The position numbers and the translations under genes were made by a program. From DATGIQ01 sp035295665 (GTDB taxonomy: Bacteria; Planctomycetota; Planctomycetia; Gemmatales; Gemmataceae), in contig DATGIQ010000245.1 of assembly GCA_035295665.1 (NCBI GenBank), positions 1 to 16,847 of the forward strand: DNA of 16,847 bases, written 5' to 3'. The notes beneath the pieces were generated by a model that had not been told where the DNA came from, did no database searches, and was given only the letters and a program-made list of their open reading frames with translations. Below are positions 1 to 7,256 of this stretch, one piece after another; position 1 is the stretch's first letter; every line of letters starts with the position of its first letter.

Positions 1-1
1 C

Positions 2-109
2 TACGAAACGGGCATCAAGGTCAGTGACGAACAGATGGCAACACTGAAATTGAAGCCCGCTGATTTTCATGGCGATTGGAACTATGTCATTACTCCCCGC
101 AAACACTAG
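2..109 (+). CDS. ISAzo13-type transposase, C-terminal end (partial)
   Basis: The open frame enters from the left edge and gives 35 residues before TAG at 107-109. The tail contains the segment LKPADFHGDWNYVI, which I recognise as the conserved extreme C-terminus of ISAzo13-family (Rhodopirellula-type DDE) transposases, common in planctomycetes. The catalytic DDE residues and the left end of the element lie outside the window, so whether the copy is intact cannot be judged. I could not recognise a terminal inverted repeat or target duplication in the sequence that follows. The family call rests on a short but characteristic tail. Confidence 0.75.
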   Translation, partial: YETGIKVSDEQMATLKLKPADFHGDWNYVITPRKH

Positions 110-456
110 AAATCGACGAAGTTATTTTTTCGCGGGCCCTAGGTATTGCCAGCAATCCCGTCAATCTTGCACAGAATAAGCAAAAAAAGCGAGCAACGGA
201 ACCCTCGGCGGGAGACCTGAAAGGGCCGAGCAATGTCATTCCCGATAAGCTCAGCAAGGGCAATCTTCGGTGTAGGCCCGAAAATCTTTGGCGCCGGGCC
301 ATGCTCCGCTGAGAATGCGAGGCGAGAGCGCACGGCGATGCCCAAGTTGCGTCTGTGCTCTGTACGACTCATGCCCGCTGGGATTGCTTCCCAGCATTTT
401 GCCAAATCATCCCAAAGCCATCCGGGATCGCTAGCGCCAGCCCGAGGCCGGTATCC
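110..456. other. Intergenic stretch right of the transposase; no gene supported
   Basis: These 347 bp lie between the transposase stop and the convergent CoxG-like gene. Several overlapping open frames of 70-90 codons exist on both strands, but none gives a recognisable domain, and they mutually overlap as expected by chance in GC-rich DNA. The right boundary of the insertion element probably lies here, but I cannot place it. The one structured element is the hairpin at 377-400. Confidence 0.6.
377..400 (+). terminator. Terminator-like hairpin with short T run
   Basis: GCTGGGA at 377-383 pairs perfectly with TCCCAGC at 389-395 around a five-base TTGCT loop, followed by ATTTT. In the plus direction this resembles a weak intrinsic terminator, and the only plus-strand gene upstream is the transposase ending at 109. 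In the minus direction no T run follows the stem, so it is less likely to serve the CoxG-like gene. The short T run keeps confidence moderate. Confidence 0.45.
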
Positions 457-906
457 TTATACCTGGTCCCGCATCTGTCGTTCCACCGCCGACCACACAT
501 CCGCAATCACCTTCTGTGCCGCCGCCTGGATCAATCCCTGGGGCACCGCCTTGAGAAGTCCTCCAAGCTTCTTCAGCTCGGCCAGCCAATGGATGTGTGT
601 CCCTCGTTCTTGCGGCGTTAGCGTGATGGTGGCCTCGACATCGCTACTGCTGCCGATCCCCTTGGTGTGCAGGAGCAGCCGAACACTGCTCTGGGGTATC
701 CGTTCGGCTACTTGCACGGTCAATTCCAAGGTCCCCCGGACAAACGCGAGACCGGGCCGAATCGTGCACACGGCTCTGTCCGGCTCAGATTCCGTTACCG
801 ATTCCACATCGGGAACACATTCGATCAGGAAACGGACGTCGCTCACCCTCTGCCACACCTCCGCCGAGGAGAGCGGCACTTCTCTGTCGCCTCGAAATTG
901 CATCAT
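457..906 (-). CDS. CoxG-like SRPBCC (START-fold) protein
   Basis: This is a 149-residue soluble protein with the pattern of the CoxG/SRPBCC family, a helix-grip fold enclosing a hydrophobic cavity. The N-terminus FRGDREVPLSSAEVWQRVSD, then a PDVESV turn, the central strands and a long C-terminal helix (about residues 110-147) match that family. CoxG proteins are associated with CO dehydrogenase membrane anchoring, but many family members sit away from cox genes and have unknown ligands. No cox genes are visible here, so I infer only a lipid- or ligand-binding role. Two adjacent ATGs (906, 903) are possible starts, and an AAAAGG-type ribosome site lies just upstream. There is no signal peptide, so it is probably cytoplasmic. 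It is transcribed alone, divergent from the gene at 1101. Confidence 0.75.
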   Translation of the reverse strand: MMQFRGDREVPLSSAEVWQRVSDVRFLIECVPDVESVTESEPDRAVCTIRPGLAFVRGTLELTVQVAERIPQSSVRLLLHTKGIGSSSDVEATITLTPQERGTHIHWLAELKKLGGLLKAVPQGLIQAAAQKVIADVWSAVERQMRDQV

Positions 907-1100
907 GGCATGGCCTTTTGGCTGAAGAATTCCTTTGCCGCACTGATTGCACGCAAGCCCTCTCCCTTGATTCTACGCTAGGGTAGGAGGTTCTCCATCC
1001 GGAATGCCCGGTAGCCGGAAATGCCTGCGCCATCGGAACCATCATCGTCGGCGCGGGGTTTAATCCGATGAGGCTGAATCACCCAGAAACAGGAGACCAC

Positions 1101-2711
1101 ATGACAGCCACCCTGTTGCAACCAACGCATGGGCCGAAGCGGGCTTTCCTCGTCGCTTTGCAGACGTTGTGCGTATTGGCGGGCACCGCCGCGGCCGGCA
1201 CAACTGCGGCGCCGACTTCGGCCCCGGTGGATGCGGCGACGCTGGCCCGGCACATCGATCAGGCAATCGACAAACGGCTCGACGCCGAGCACATCAAGCC
1301 CTCGCCCCTGGCCGACGATGCCGAGTTCCTTCGCCGGGTATACCTTGACATCACCGGCGTCATCCCGCCCGCCAACGCCGCGGCCGCCTTTCTCGATAGC
1401 AAGGATCCCAACAAGCGGGCCAAGCTCATCGATGAATTGCTTGCCAGCTCGGCCTACGGCCGGCACCTGGCCGATATCTGGAAAAGTTATCTGCTGCCGC
1501 GTACTTCCGATAACCGCCAGCTCCAGGCGGAACCGCTCATGCGCTGGCTGGAAGAGAATTTCAACAACAACACGCCTTGGAACCAGTTCGTATCCGAGCT
1601 GATCACCGCCTCCGGTACCCAGGACAAGAACGGCGCGGTGACCTATTTCCTTGCCAATCCGACCGCGGACAAAGTAACCGATTCGGTGAGCCGGCTTTTC
1701 CTGGGGGTGCAGCTCCAGTGTGCCCAGTGCCACAACCACCCCTTCACGAAATGGAAGCAGACCGAATACTGGGGCATGGCCGCGTTCTTTACCAAGGTCA
1801 AGACCGATCGGCCTCGGCAGGCCGCCCGGCAAGGAGATTCTCCTGGTGTTAGCGAAAACGCCAAAGGTCGAGCCGCCAAGCTTCCCGAGACGGCCAAAGT
1901 GGTGCCGGCCAAATTCCTGCTGAGCGAAGAACCTAAACTGGACAAGTCGGCTCCATACCGTCCAGTCCTGGCCAAATGGCTCACGTCCGCAGAGAATCCC
2001 TTTTTCGCGCGGGCCATGGCCAACCGACTCTGGGCCCACTACTTCGGCCGCGGAATCGTCGATCCCGTTGATGATATGCACGACGGCAACCCGCCGTCGC
2101 ATCCGGAGCTGCTCCAGGAATTGGCCGGCCAGTTCGCGGCCCATGACTTTGATGTCAAGTTCCTGATTCGAGCGATTTGTAACAGCAAAACCTACCAACG
2201 CACCAGTAAGCCAACCAGCAAGGACGACAGCGGTGCCAACCTTTTCGCTCACATGACGATCAAAGTGAATTCGCCCGAGCAACTGTACGATTCGCTGGTG
2301 GCCGTGGTGGGCGCACCGGGCAACCAGGCGGCCCGGCCCCGTCAGGGAGCAAATCAGAATCCCAATCGGGCTGCTCCAAATGCTCGGACTGTTTTTGTGA
2401 ACTTCTTCCAGAATGAAGACGGCTCGGATCCCACCCAGTACCAGGCGGGAATTCCGCAGGCATTGCGGCTGATGAACTCGCCGCAGCTCACCGGTGGCGG
2501 GGTCGTCCTGGAACAAGCACTCAAGACCCTGCACACGCCGGCCCAGATCATCGAACGGCTCTACCTCGCCACCTTGTCGCGCCGTCCGACCGCTGCGGAA
2601 AGCCATCACCTCCTCACATTCGTCCACGGCCATGCTGCGGATCCGCGCAAGGCCTATCGCGATGTCCTCTGGGCTCTGTTGAATTCCAGCGAATTTGCCG
2701 TCAATCACTAA
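1101..2711 (+). CDS. DUF1549/DUF1553 exported protein with CxxCH
   Basis: The 536-residue product has a hydrophobic signal-like segment at about residues 13-38. DUF1549 (about 55-270) includes FLRRVYLDITGVIPP and the conserved CAQCH at 207-211; DUF1553 (about 285-530) includes NPFFARAMANRLWAHYFGRG. Such proteins are abundant in planctomycetes and nearly always pair with DUF1501 proteins, as here with the next gene; their reaction is unknown. CAQCHNHP could bind haem c or a metal. The protein is compact because it lacks the N-terminal planctomycete cytochrome domain found on many relatives. I chose the ATG at 1101 over an in-frame ATG at 1068 because AGGAG lies 6 bases before it and the signal segment then begins near the N-terminus. 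The 85-bp spacing to the next gene suggests co-transcription. Confidence 0.9.
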   Translation: MTATLLQPTHGPKRAFLVALQTLCVLAGTAAAGTTAAPTSAPVDAATLARHIDQAIDKRLDAEHIKPSPLADDAEFLRRVYLDITGVIPPANAAAAFLDSKDPNKRAKLIDELLASSAYGRHLADIWKSYLLPRTSDNRQLQAEPLMRWLEENFNNNTPWNQFVSELITASGTQDKNGAVTYFLANPTADKVTDSVSRLFLGVQLQCAQCHNHPFTKWKQTEYWGMAAFFTKVKTDRPRQAARQGDSPGVSENAKGRAAKLPETAKVVPAKFLLSEEPKLDKSAPYRPVLAKWLTSAENPFFARAMANRLWAHYFGRGIVDPVDDMHDGNPPSHPELLQELAGQFAAHDFDVKFLIRAICNSKTYQRTSKPTSKDDSGANLFAHMTIKVNSPEQLYDSLVAVVGAPGNQAARPRQGANQNPNRAAPNARTVFVNFFQNEDGSDPTQYQAGIPQALRLMNSPQLTGGGVVLEQALKTLHTPAQIIERLYLATLSRRPTAAESHHLLTFVHGHAADPRKAYRDVLWALLNSSEFAVNH

Positions 2712-2727
2712 CCAAGGCAAAAGGAAA

Positions 2728-2739
2728 GAGCAATTGCTC
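2728..2739. repeat. 12-bp perfect palindrome between DUF1549 and DUF1501 genes
   Basis: GAGCAATTGCTC is a perfect 12-base palindrome located 17 bp after the DUF1549/DUF1553 stop and 57 bp before the DUF1501 start. It is too short to be a strong RNA hairpin and no T run follows directly. It could be a dimeric-protein binding site or chance. I report the symmetry only. Confidence 0.35.
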
Positions 2740-2773
2740 CGTTGGCGTCTTTAGCTTGTTTCCTTTTCCCCTT

Positions 2774-2789
2774 TTCCTTGAAGAAGGAA
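2774..2789 (+). promoter_or_regulatory. Small hairpin covering the DUF1501 ribosome-binding site
   Basis: TTCCTT (2774-2779) pairs with AAGGAA (2784-2789) across a GAAG loop. The 3' arm contains the only plausible Shine-Dalgarno sequence for the ATG at 2797. The stem has just two G-C pairs, so it is weak, and the pyrimidine-rich leader before it could make the pairing coincidental. If formed, it would reduce initiation when the upstream gene is not being translated. Confidence 0.3.
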
Positions 2790-2796
2790 TCCTCCC

Positions 2797-4077
2797 ATGA
2801 CGAATAGCGACGCTTCAGGCATCCGTTCCCGACGCGATTTTTTCAAGCTCTCTACCGCCGGTCTGCTGACAACGTCTCTGTCCGGCTGGCTCGGCGTCTT
2901 GGCGGCCCATGCGGCGAGCAACGGCAGCAAGCACAAGGCCTGTATCCTACTCTGGATGGATGGCGGTCCCAGCCACAAGGATACCTTTGACATGAAGCCG
3001 AACACGGAGAACGGCGGCGACTTCAAGCCGATTCCGACTTCCGTATCGGGCATTCAAATCAGCGAGCACTTCCCAAAGCTTGCCAAGCAGATGCAGCACG
3101 CCGCCATCCTCCGCGGCATGAGTACCGGAGAAGGGGCCCATGGCCGGGCCAAGTATTATCTGCACACCGGCTACAAAGAAGGTCAGGGCGGGCTGGTTTA
3201 TCCCAGCATCGGCTCGATTGTCTCCGCGGAGCTGGGCCGGCCAGATTCGCCGACACCGAATTTCGTTTCTGTGGGCAATCGCAGTTACGGGGCAGGCTTC
3301 CTGGGCGCACGCCACCAGCCGCTCGTGGTCAACGATCCGGCCAAGGGTGTCCAGAACTTGAAGCCCCTCGTCGATAATCACGAATTTGGCGATCGCATCG
3401 GCTTGCTGGAGCAAATGGAACAGGGCTTCTTCCGCACCTACCAGGCAACCAGCATCAACGATCACCGCACCACCTATCAACGGGCCGTACAGCTGATGCG
3501 TTCCAAAGAAGCCAAGGCCTTCGATCTTTCCCTGGAGCCGGCGGCTTCGAAGGAGGCGTACGGCAACTCGAAGTTCGGCGAAGGATGTTTGTTGGCCCGG
3601 CGGCTGGTCGAGGTCGGCATTCCGTTTGTCGAGGTCACACTGGGCGGTTGGGATACGCATCAAAACAACTTCGAGCGCGTCAAACAGTTGTCGGGCCAGG
3701 TGGATCCAGCAATGAGCGCCCTGATCCACGACCTCAAGAGCCGTGGACTCTTGGACAGCACCCTCATCGTTTGGATGGGCGAGTTTGGCCGAACCCCCAA
3801 GATCAACAGCCGGGGGCCGAAGCCAGGCCGCGACCATTACCCGCGCGCCTGGAGCACCGTTCTGGCGGGCGGCGGCATTCGCGGCGGTCAGGTAATCGGC
3901 AAGACCGACAAGGAAGGTGCGGCCGTCGAGGACCGTCCGGTGTCCGCGATCGATTTCATGGCCACCATTTGCAAGGTGCTGGGCATCGATTACACCAAGC
4001 AGAACAATACTCCCATCGGCCGGCCCATCCGCATCGCGGAAAAGGGGGCGACCCCGGTGAAGGAGTTGTTTGCTTAG
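2797..4077 (+). CDS. DUF1501 protein, Tat-exported
   Basis: This 426-residue DUF1501 protein belongs to the alkaline phosphatase/sulfatase-like fold. A twin-arginine signal RSRRDFFKLS (residues 10-19) precedes a hydrophobic stretch ending near AAHAAS, so export in folded form by Tat is expected. The first strand carries WMDGGPSHKDTFD (residues 53-65), the family hallmark. The C-terminal half has WMGEFGRTPK, GRDHYP and the closing VSAIDFMATICKVLGID helix typical of the group. The biochemical role of DUF1501 proteins is unsettled; their constant pairing with DUF1549/DUF1553 proteins points to a joint function in the periplasm or cell envelope. GAAGGA lies 8 bases before the start. The product is of normal family length and shows no damage. 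Confidence 0.92.
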   Translation: MTNSDASGIRSRRDFFKLSTAGLLTTSLSGWLGVLAAHAASNGSKHKACILLWMDGGPSHKDTFDMKPNTENGGDFKPIPTSVSGIQISEHFPKLAKQMQHAAILRGMSTGEGAHGRAKYYLHTGYKEGQGGLVYPSIGSIVSAELGRPDSPTPNFVSVGNRSYGAGFLGARHQPLVVNDPAKGVQNLKPLVDNHEFGDRIGLLEQMEQGFFRTYQATSINDHRTTYQRAVQLMRSKEAKAFDLSLEPAASKEAYGNSKFGEGCLLARRLVEVGIPFVEVTLGGWDTHQNNFERVKQLSGQVDPAMSALIHDLKSRGLLDSTLIVWMGEFGRTPKINSRGPKPGRDHYPRAWSTVLAGGGIRGGQVIGKTDKEGAAVEDRPVSAIDFMATICKVLGIDYTKQNNTPIGRPIRIAEKGATPVKELFA

Positions 4078-4222
4078 TGCCTGCATCTCGTTCAGTGCGC
4101 ACGGGAGCTGTGAATCTCAGGGACCGTCCCCGCTGGACCTGACAACGTACACCAGACTCGCAATGCAGAAAGAAACCTCTGCACGTGATGGGTCCAATGA
4201 ATTGGTTCCTTGTCCACGATTC

Positions 4223-4272
4223 GTTGAGCAGCGGTTCGCAGAACCGCGCCGTCCTGCGAACCGCCGCTCAAC
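4223..4272. repeat. 19-bp inverted repeat (stem-loop)
   Basis: Bases 4223-4241 and 4254-4272 are inverted copies with a single mismatch (18 of 19 pairs), separated by a 12-base spacer. Within the left half, GCGGTTC (4231-4237) also pairs perfectly with GAACCGC (4241-4247) around GCA, so two mutually exclusive folds are possible. No T run follows on either strand, so it is not a classical intrinsic terminator, although its position between convergent genes would fit a bidirectional transcription barrier. It could equally be a small dispersed repeat. Confidence 0.7.
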
Positions 4273-4430
4273 CGACCGGATGAACCGGATCGTGTATTAG
4301 AAACACTCATGGGAGTCGAAGAGGTCTCTACATTGCACGGCCGTGGTTGAGGGAGGATAATTACGACCACTGGCCCCCATCCCTTTGGCAGGAGGGCGTG
4401 CGGGTCGCGTTCATCATCTTTCAGCCATCA

Positions 4431-4535
4431 AACGGCGCGAGCAAGGTTGTCATGGACAAGCTTGGAATTGGGACGGCTTTCGCGTTCGATTACCACTTCC
4501 GTCGGTTCGGCACGGTTGTCGTCGTGCCCCAATGA
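4431..4535 (+). pseudogene. C-terminal remnant of a PIN-domain (VapC-like) protein
   Basis: The frame ending with TGA at 4533-4535 reads GASKVVMDKLGIGTAFAFDY and then HFRRFGTVVVVPQ. This matches the closing part of PIN-domain ribonucleases, which usually run as a VVM-x-x-LGI-x-x-AF-x-x-D-x-HF block followed by a short strand and VLP. The frame continues back to about 4347, but that part shows no PIN features, and none of the N-terminal acidic residues can be found before it. No antitoxin gene is nearby. I read it as the leftover of a deleted toxin-type gene. The recognition is by motif memory only. Confidence 0.55.
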
Positions 4536-4551
4536 AACCCAGAATTCTCAC

Positions 4552-6159
4552 TCATTGTCCCTTCGCCGAAGTAGGCTTTCGCCGCGAAGATGGGAGGACC
4601 GCAAAGATGGTTGTACTCTCTTCCTGCTGCACAGGGCCAGCCGTTAGCTGATCGGCCGTCAGTTCCACTTTGAAGCGCACGTCGCCGGGCCGCTGGGCCG
4701 TGACATCAATTCGAAACCGCGCCTCGCCACCGGCCGGAAGCACGAGCGGGTCATACACGATCTTCTGCCCTTCCTTCCGGTGATCGGATGACCCTCCCGC
4801 TTGCACGACGGTCATCTGCTCGGGCACCGTGGCCACGATCTGCACCCGCGTGACAGGGTTGCTGCCTGGGTTGCGAACCGTGATCGTGTAACGAGCGGGA
4901 CTCCCTACCTCGACCGGGTCGGGATTGTCTTCGACATCCAGCGACAAGGCCGATGCCCCGGTAAAGTCCGTGCAGGCTTCTGCCTGAGCCGTTAGGCCGC
5001 CGTCGGCGGCAGCCACCGCCTGGTTGCAGATCCGGCCGGGCATTTGCGCACGCAGTCGGATTTCGACAGTCCGGCTTTCCGTGGGCGGAAGTGTTTCGAT
5101 TCGCCACTGCACCTGCCCGCCACTTGGTTCGCCGCCGCTGGTGGCACTTTGAAACGTGGTTTCTGCGGGGATGGGATTATTGATTACGACATTGGTCAAG
5201 GAGATTGTGCCGGAGTTGCGGACGGTGATCTGATAGGCAGCTGAAATATTCAAGTAGCGCCGCTCGGGTCCCGTCATCGCCAAAGCGATCTTCCTTTCGC
5301 CAACCGTGACACAACTCTCCTTCTCTTCCTTCAAGCCGCCGGTTGCCGTGGCGACCGCTTTGTTGCACAGCCGGCCCAACCTTTTCGCGACGACCTGGTA
5401 ATCCACGCTACGGCTTTGGCCGGGTGCCAACGTACCCACGATCCAGCTCAGCCGGTCCTTGCCACTGGCATGCTCCAGCCCGTCCGGCAGAATGTCGGTC
5501 AACAAGACGTTGGTCAGCTCGGTACCCCCGCTATTCGTGAGCGTCAGGCGGTAGTTCAGTGTCTCGGACAGCACTGCCTGGGTTGGGCCCTGTTTCTGGA
5601 GGCTCAGGCTGGGGCGTGTGACCTGGGTGGTAACGCATTCTCCGTATTCGAACTGGACGCGGGCACAATTCTTCACCTCGCCGCCGCCGGTCGGGGCCAG
5701 GATCAGCACGATTTGCTGTTTGGCACCTCCTTCCAATGTGCCCAGGCGCCACAAGAGCTCGGGATCGCGCACAGCAGGCTCGGGGCTGGCGCGAACGAAT
5801 CGGGCGTTGGCCGGGAGGGGGTTGCGAATCAACACATGGTGAGCGGCCGCTGGAGAACAGTTCTCTACGCAGATTCGATACTCCAGTTCCTGCCCCGCGG
5901 CTGCGTTCGCCAGGACACGAACCCGCAGCACAACGACCGGCGTCGGCGGATCGGCCGGTTCGGCCACGTTTCGTGTCGGTTTGGCCGGGACAGGAACCAT
6001 CGTGTCGGCCAGGGGCGGTTCCTGAGTCGGAACCAACAGCGGGGGAGGAACGCAAGCCGGTCCTGCTCCAGCCGTTGCTCGGCCGACGATCGTGATGAAG
6101 CTGATTCCAAGAAGAGCGGCACGGAAGCCCCATGCACATCTCGGATGAGGAGCGGTCAT
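4552..6159 (-). CDS. Exported DUF11 multi-repeat protein
   Basis: The 535-residue product has an N-terminal hydrophobic signal segment (about residues 11-31), a proline-rich linker, and four tandem DUF11-type immunoglobulin-like repeats at about 76-178, 182-286, 289-399 and 404-520. Each has the core pattern of a strand such as YRLTLTNSG, then TNVLLTDILPDGL-like turns and a W-x-I-G-T-L-x-P-G block. The first three repeats each end in a cysteine pair (165/175, 265/283, 378/396), consistent with disulfides outside the cytoplasm; repeat 1 has two more (97, 101) and repeat 4 has none. DUF11 repeats are structural modules of envelope and adhesion proteins; no catalytic motif is visible. A ribosome-site-like GGGAG precedes the ATG. 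A GATAAT box at 6197-6202 (minus strand), 17 bases from a poor -35, may be its promoter. The C-terminal dozen residues are encoded by a dispersed-repeat-like sequence. Confidence 0.88.
   Translation of the reverse strand: MTAPHPRCAWGFRAALLGISFITIVGRATAGAGPACVPPPLLVPTQEPPLADTMVPVPAKPTRNVAEPADPPTPVVVLRVRVLANAAAGQELEYRICVENCSPAAAHHVLIRNPLPANARFVRASPEPAVRDPELLWRLGTLEGGAKQQIVLILAPTGGGEVKNCARVQFEYGECVTTQVTRPSLSLQKQGPTQAVLSETLNYRLTLTNSGGTELTNVLLTDILPDGLEHASGKDRLSWIVGTLAPGQSRSVDYQVVAKRLGRLCNKAVATATGGLKEEKESCVTVGERKIALAMTGPERRYLNISAAYQITVRNSGTISLTNVVINNPIPAETTFQSATSGGEPSGGQVQWRIETLPPTESRTVEIRLRAQMPGRICNQAVAAADGGLTAQAEACTDFTGASALSLDVEDNPDPVEVGSPARYTITVRNPGSNPVTRVQIVATVPEQMTVVQAGGSSDHRKEGQKIVYDPLVLPAGGEARFRIDVTAQRPGDVRFKVELTADQLTAGPVQQEESTTIFAVLPSSRRKPTSAKGQ
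4575..4605 (-). repeat. Dispersed-repeat-like sequence inside the DUF11 gene end
   Basis: On the minus strand this 31-base segment begins TTTGCGGTC and ends TCTTCGCGGCGAAAGC. It closely resembles a short repeat that I remember seeing between genes in many environmental bacterial genomes, with an alternating TTTGCGGTC / TTCGCG / TCTTCGCGGCGAAA pattern. Here it encodes about residues 518-529 and runs almost to the stop codon. The resemblance comes from memory and needs a search. Confidence 0.4.
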
Positions 6160-6321
6160 CGCCTACTCCCGGCATGTTCAGGCAAAATTTCGACAAATTA
6201 TCCGGAAGCGCATTGTCGCTCGGAATGGTGTGGTTGTCTGCACGGAATGGCCGCCATCCGCAGGGCTCCCGTTTTTGCCAAACCATGCAATCGGTAATTT
6301 CGGAATACAGGTTTCAAGCGC

Positions 6322-6351
6322 TTGACACGTCGCCGTGGCATTTCTTAGACT
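6322..6351 (+). promoter_or_regulatory. Sigma-70-type promoter before the 6377 gene
   Basis: A perfect TTGACA box at 6322-6327 is followed after 18 bases by TAGACT at 6346-6351, which matches the -10 consensus at four of six positions. Transcription would start near 6358, leaving a leader of about 20 bases that contains the GGAGG ribosome site. It would exclude a start at the in-frame GTG at 6335, which lies between the two boxes. Confidence 0.5.
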
Positions 6352-6376
6352 TGGCTACCTGGCTCGGAGGCATGAC

Positions 6377-6751
6377 ATGGCGTTATGCGAACAGGGTTAC
6401 CTCTGTGAAGTCTGTGGCGGAGACGTGGAAGGAATCACCGAATCCGATCTCTACCTGCGCTATGTCCTGGGCGAGGTGCCTCCTGAAAAACTGCACATTC
6501 TGCGTGAGCGGCATATCCGCTGCAATCCAACTCTGGCTCAGTTCATCGTCGATCCGAAGTTCGAGGCGGTAGCGTGCGCCGGCCCCTTCGCCAAGGCAGG
6601 ACTCGATCCTACGTATGTGGCCGAGCAAGAAGCACGGGTGACACGGGCCTGGAGACGATTGCAGGAGATTCCTTCGCTTGGCCTGGCTACGATCCAGGAG
6701 TATCCGCTCCCCGAAGTGATCGCAGCATGGCAGGCAGAAGGACGAGCATAG
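6377..6751 (+). CDS. Conserved hypothetical protein with CxxC, planctomycete-type
   Basis: This is a 124-residue cytoplasmic-looking protein with no signal or membrane segment. It begins MALCEQGYLCEVCGGDVEGI, with a CEVC pair near residues 10-13 that could bind zinc; isolated cysteines at about residue 49 (IRCNP) and 67 might complete the site. A run of charged helices follows. I believe I have seen similar small proteins with the signature LYLRYVLGEVPPE and ERHIRCNPTLAQFI in planctomycetes, but I know no function. The ATG at 6377 is chosen because GGAGG lies 6 bases before it and the promoter overlaps the longer alternative. It converges on the gene at 6783 with a 31-bp gap. Confidence 0.75.
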   Translation: MALCEQGYLCEVCGGDVEGITESDLYLRYVLGEVPPEKLHILRERHIRCNPTLAQFIVDPKFEAVACAGPFAKAGLDPTYVAEQEARVTRAWRRLQEIPSLGLATIQEYPLPEVIAAWQAEGRA

Positions 6752-6782
6752 CGCGGCTTGTTCGAGCAAGTATGGTACGCGG

Positions 6783-7256
6783 TCATCTACTGACCGTGAC
6801 GCGCTCGTATCGGTTCTCGAAGTGCCGAATCACTTCCACGGGGTTGAGGTTGAAGACTGCCTTGCCGACGGTCAGCCATTGGCCACGCTGAAAGAAGAAG
6901 ACGGCCGAGGCGTTCCGCAGATTGCCAACCGCGGGCAGGCCCTCCATATCGCTTCCTTCGATTGCTTCAAATTGGATCGTGACGGGAACCAAGGCGACCA
7001 GCTGACCGGTCTGGCGTTCACGGGCCAGCTCAACTTCGCGCTCGAAGGAGCAATCCTTCCAGCGCAAACCGCGTGGCTTGCCGCTCGCTGCGGCCGCGGT
7101 CACGAACCTTGCCTCCAGCCGCTCGCGCTGGAGCAAGAATAATTCCCGCGCCCGCTCGACCTGAATATCCTTGCCCAGCGACCGCAGCGGCCGCCAGATC
7201 AGCAGCAGAACCGCACCAACCAGGAACACCGCCGCCACAAGCCACAACCAAGCCAT
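6783..7256 (-). CDS. Membrane-anchored hypothetical protein
   Basis: The 157-residue product starts MAWLWLVAAVFLVGAVLLLI, a single membrane helix at about residues 2-21, followed by the basic WRPLR stop-transfer, a charged helix (about 28-48) and a mixed alpha/beta C-terminal domain containing KDCSFEREVELARE and ending in NPVEVIRHFENRYERV. The orientation rule (WRPLR after the helix) suggests the C-terminal part faces the cytoplasm. I do not recognise a family. The start at 7256 is preferred over an in-frame ATG at 7274 because GGGGAAA lies just before it and no ribosome site precedes the longer form. It lies 198 bp downstream of the di-haem oxidoreductase on the same strand and may be co-transcribed with it. 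Confidence 0.65.
   Translation of the reverse strand: MAWLWLVAAVFLVGAVLLLIWRPLRSLGKDIQVERARELFLLQRERLEARFVTAAAASGKPRGLRWKDCSFEREVELARERQTGQLVALVPVTIQFEAIEGSDMEGLPAVGNLRNASAVFFFQRGQWLTVGKAVFNLNPVEVIRHFENRYERVTVSR

Larger units (their letters stand above)
4078..4551. other. Convergent intergenic region with remnant sequences
   Basis: This 474-bp gap separates the DUF1501 gene from the convergent DUF11 gene. It contains a 19-bp inverted repeat (4223-4272) and the tail of a PIN-domain protein (4431-4535). Other open frames in it are short, overlap each other on both strands and give no recognisable protein. The mix of a gene remnant and a strong inverted repeat suggests a site of past insertion and decay (inference). 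Confidence 0.6.

Noticed and set aside
978..2720. A 580-codon open frame on the minus strand opposite the DUF1549/DUF1553 gene
   Set aside because: It is a mirror of the real gene's codon bias in GC-rich DNA. It gives no recognisable domain, while the plus strand has clear DUF1549 and DUF1553 motifs.
2947..4086. A 379-codon open frame on the minus strand opposite the DUF1501 gene
   Set aside because: It has no domain or convincing start, and the plus strand encodes an intact DUF1501 protein with a Tat signal.
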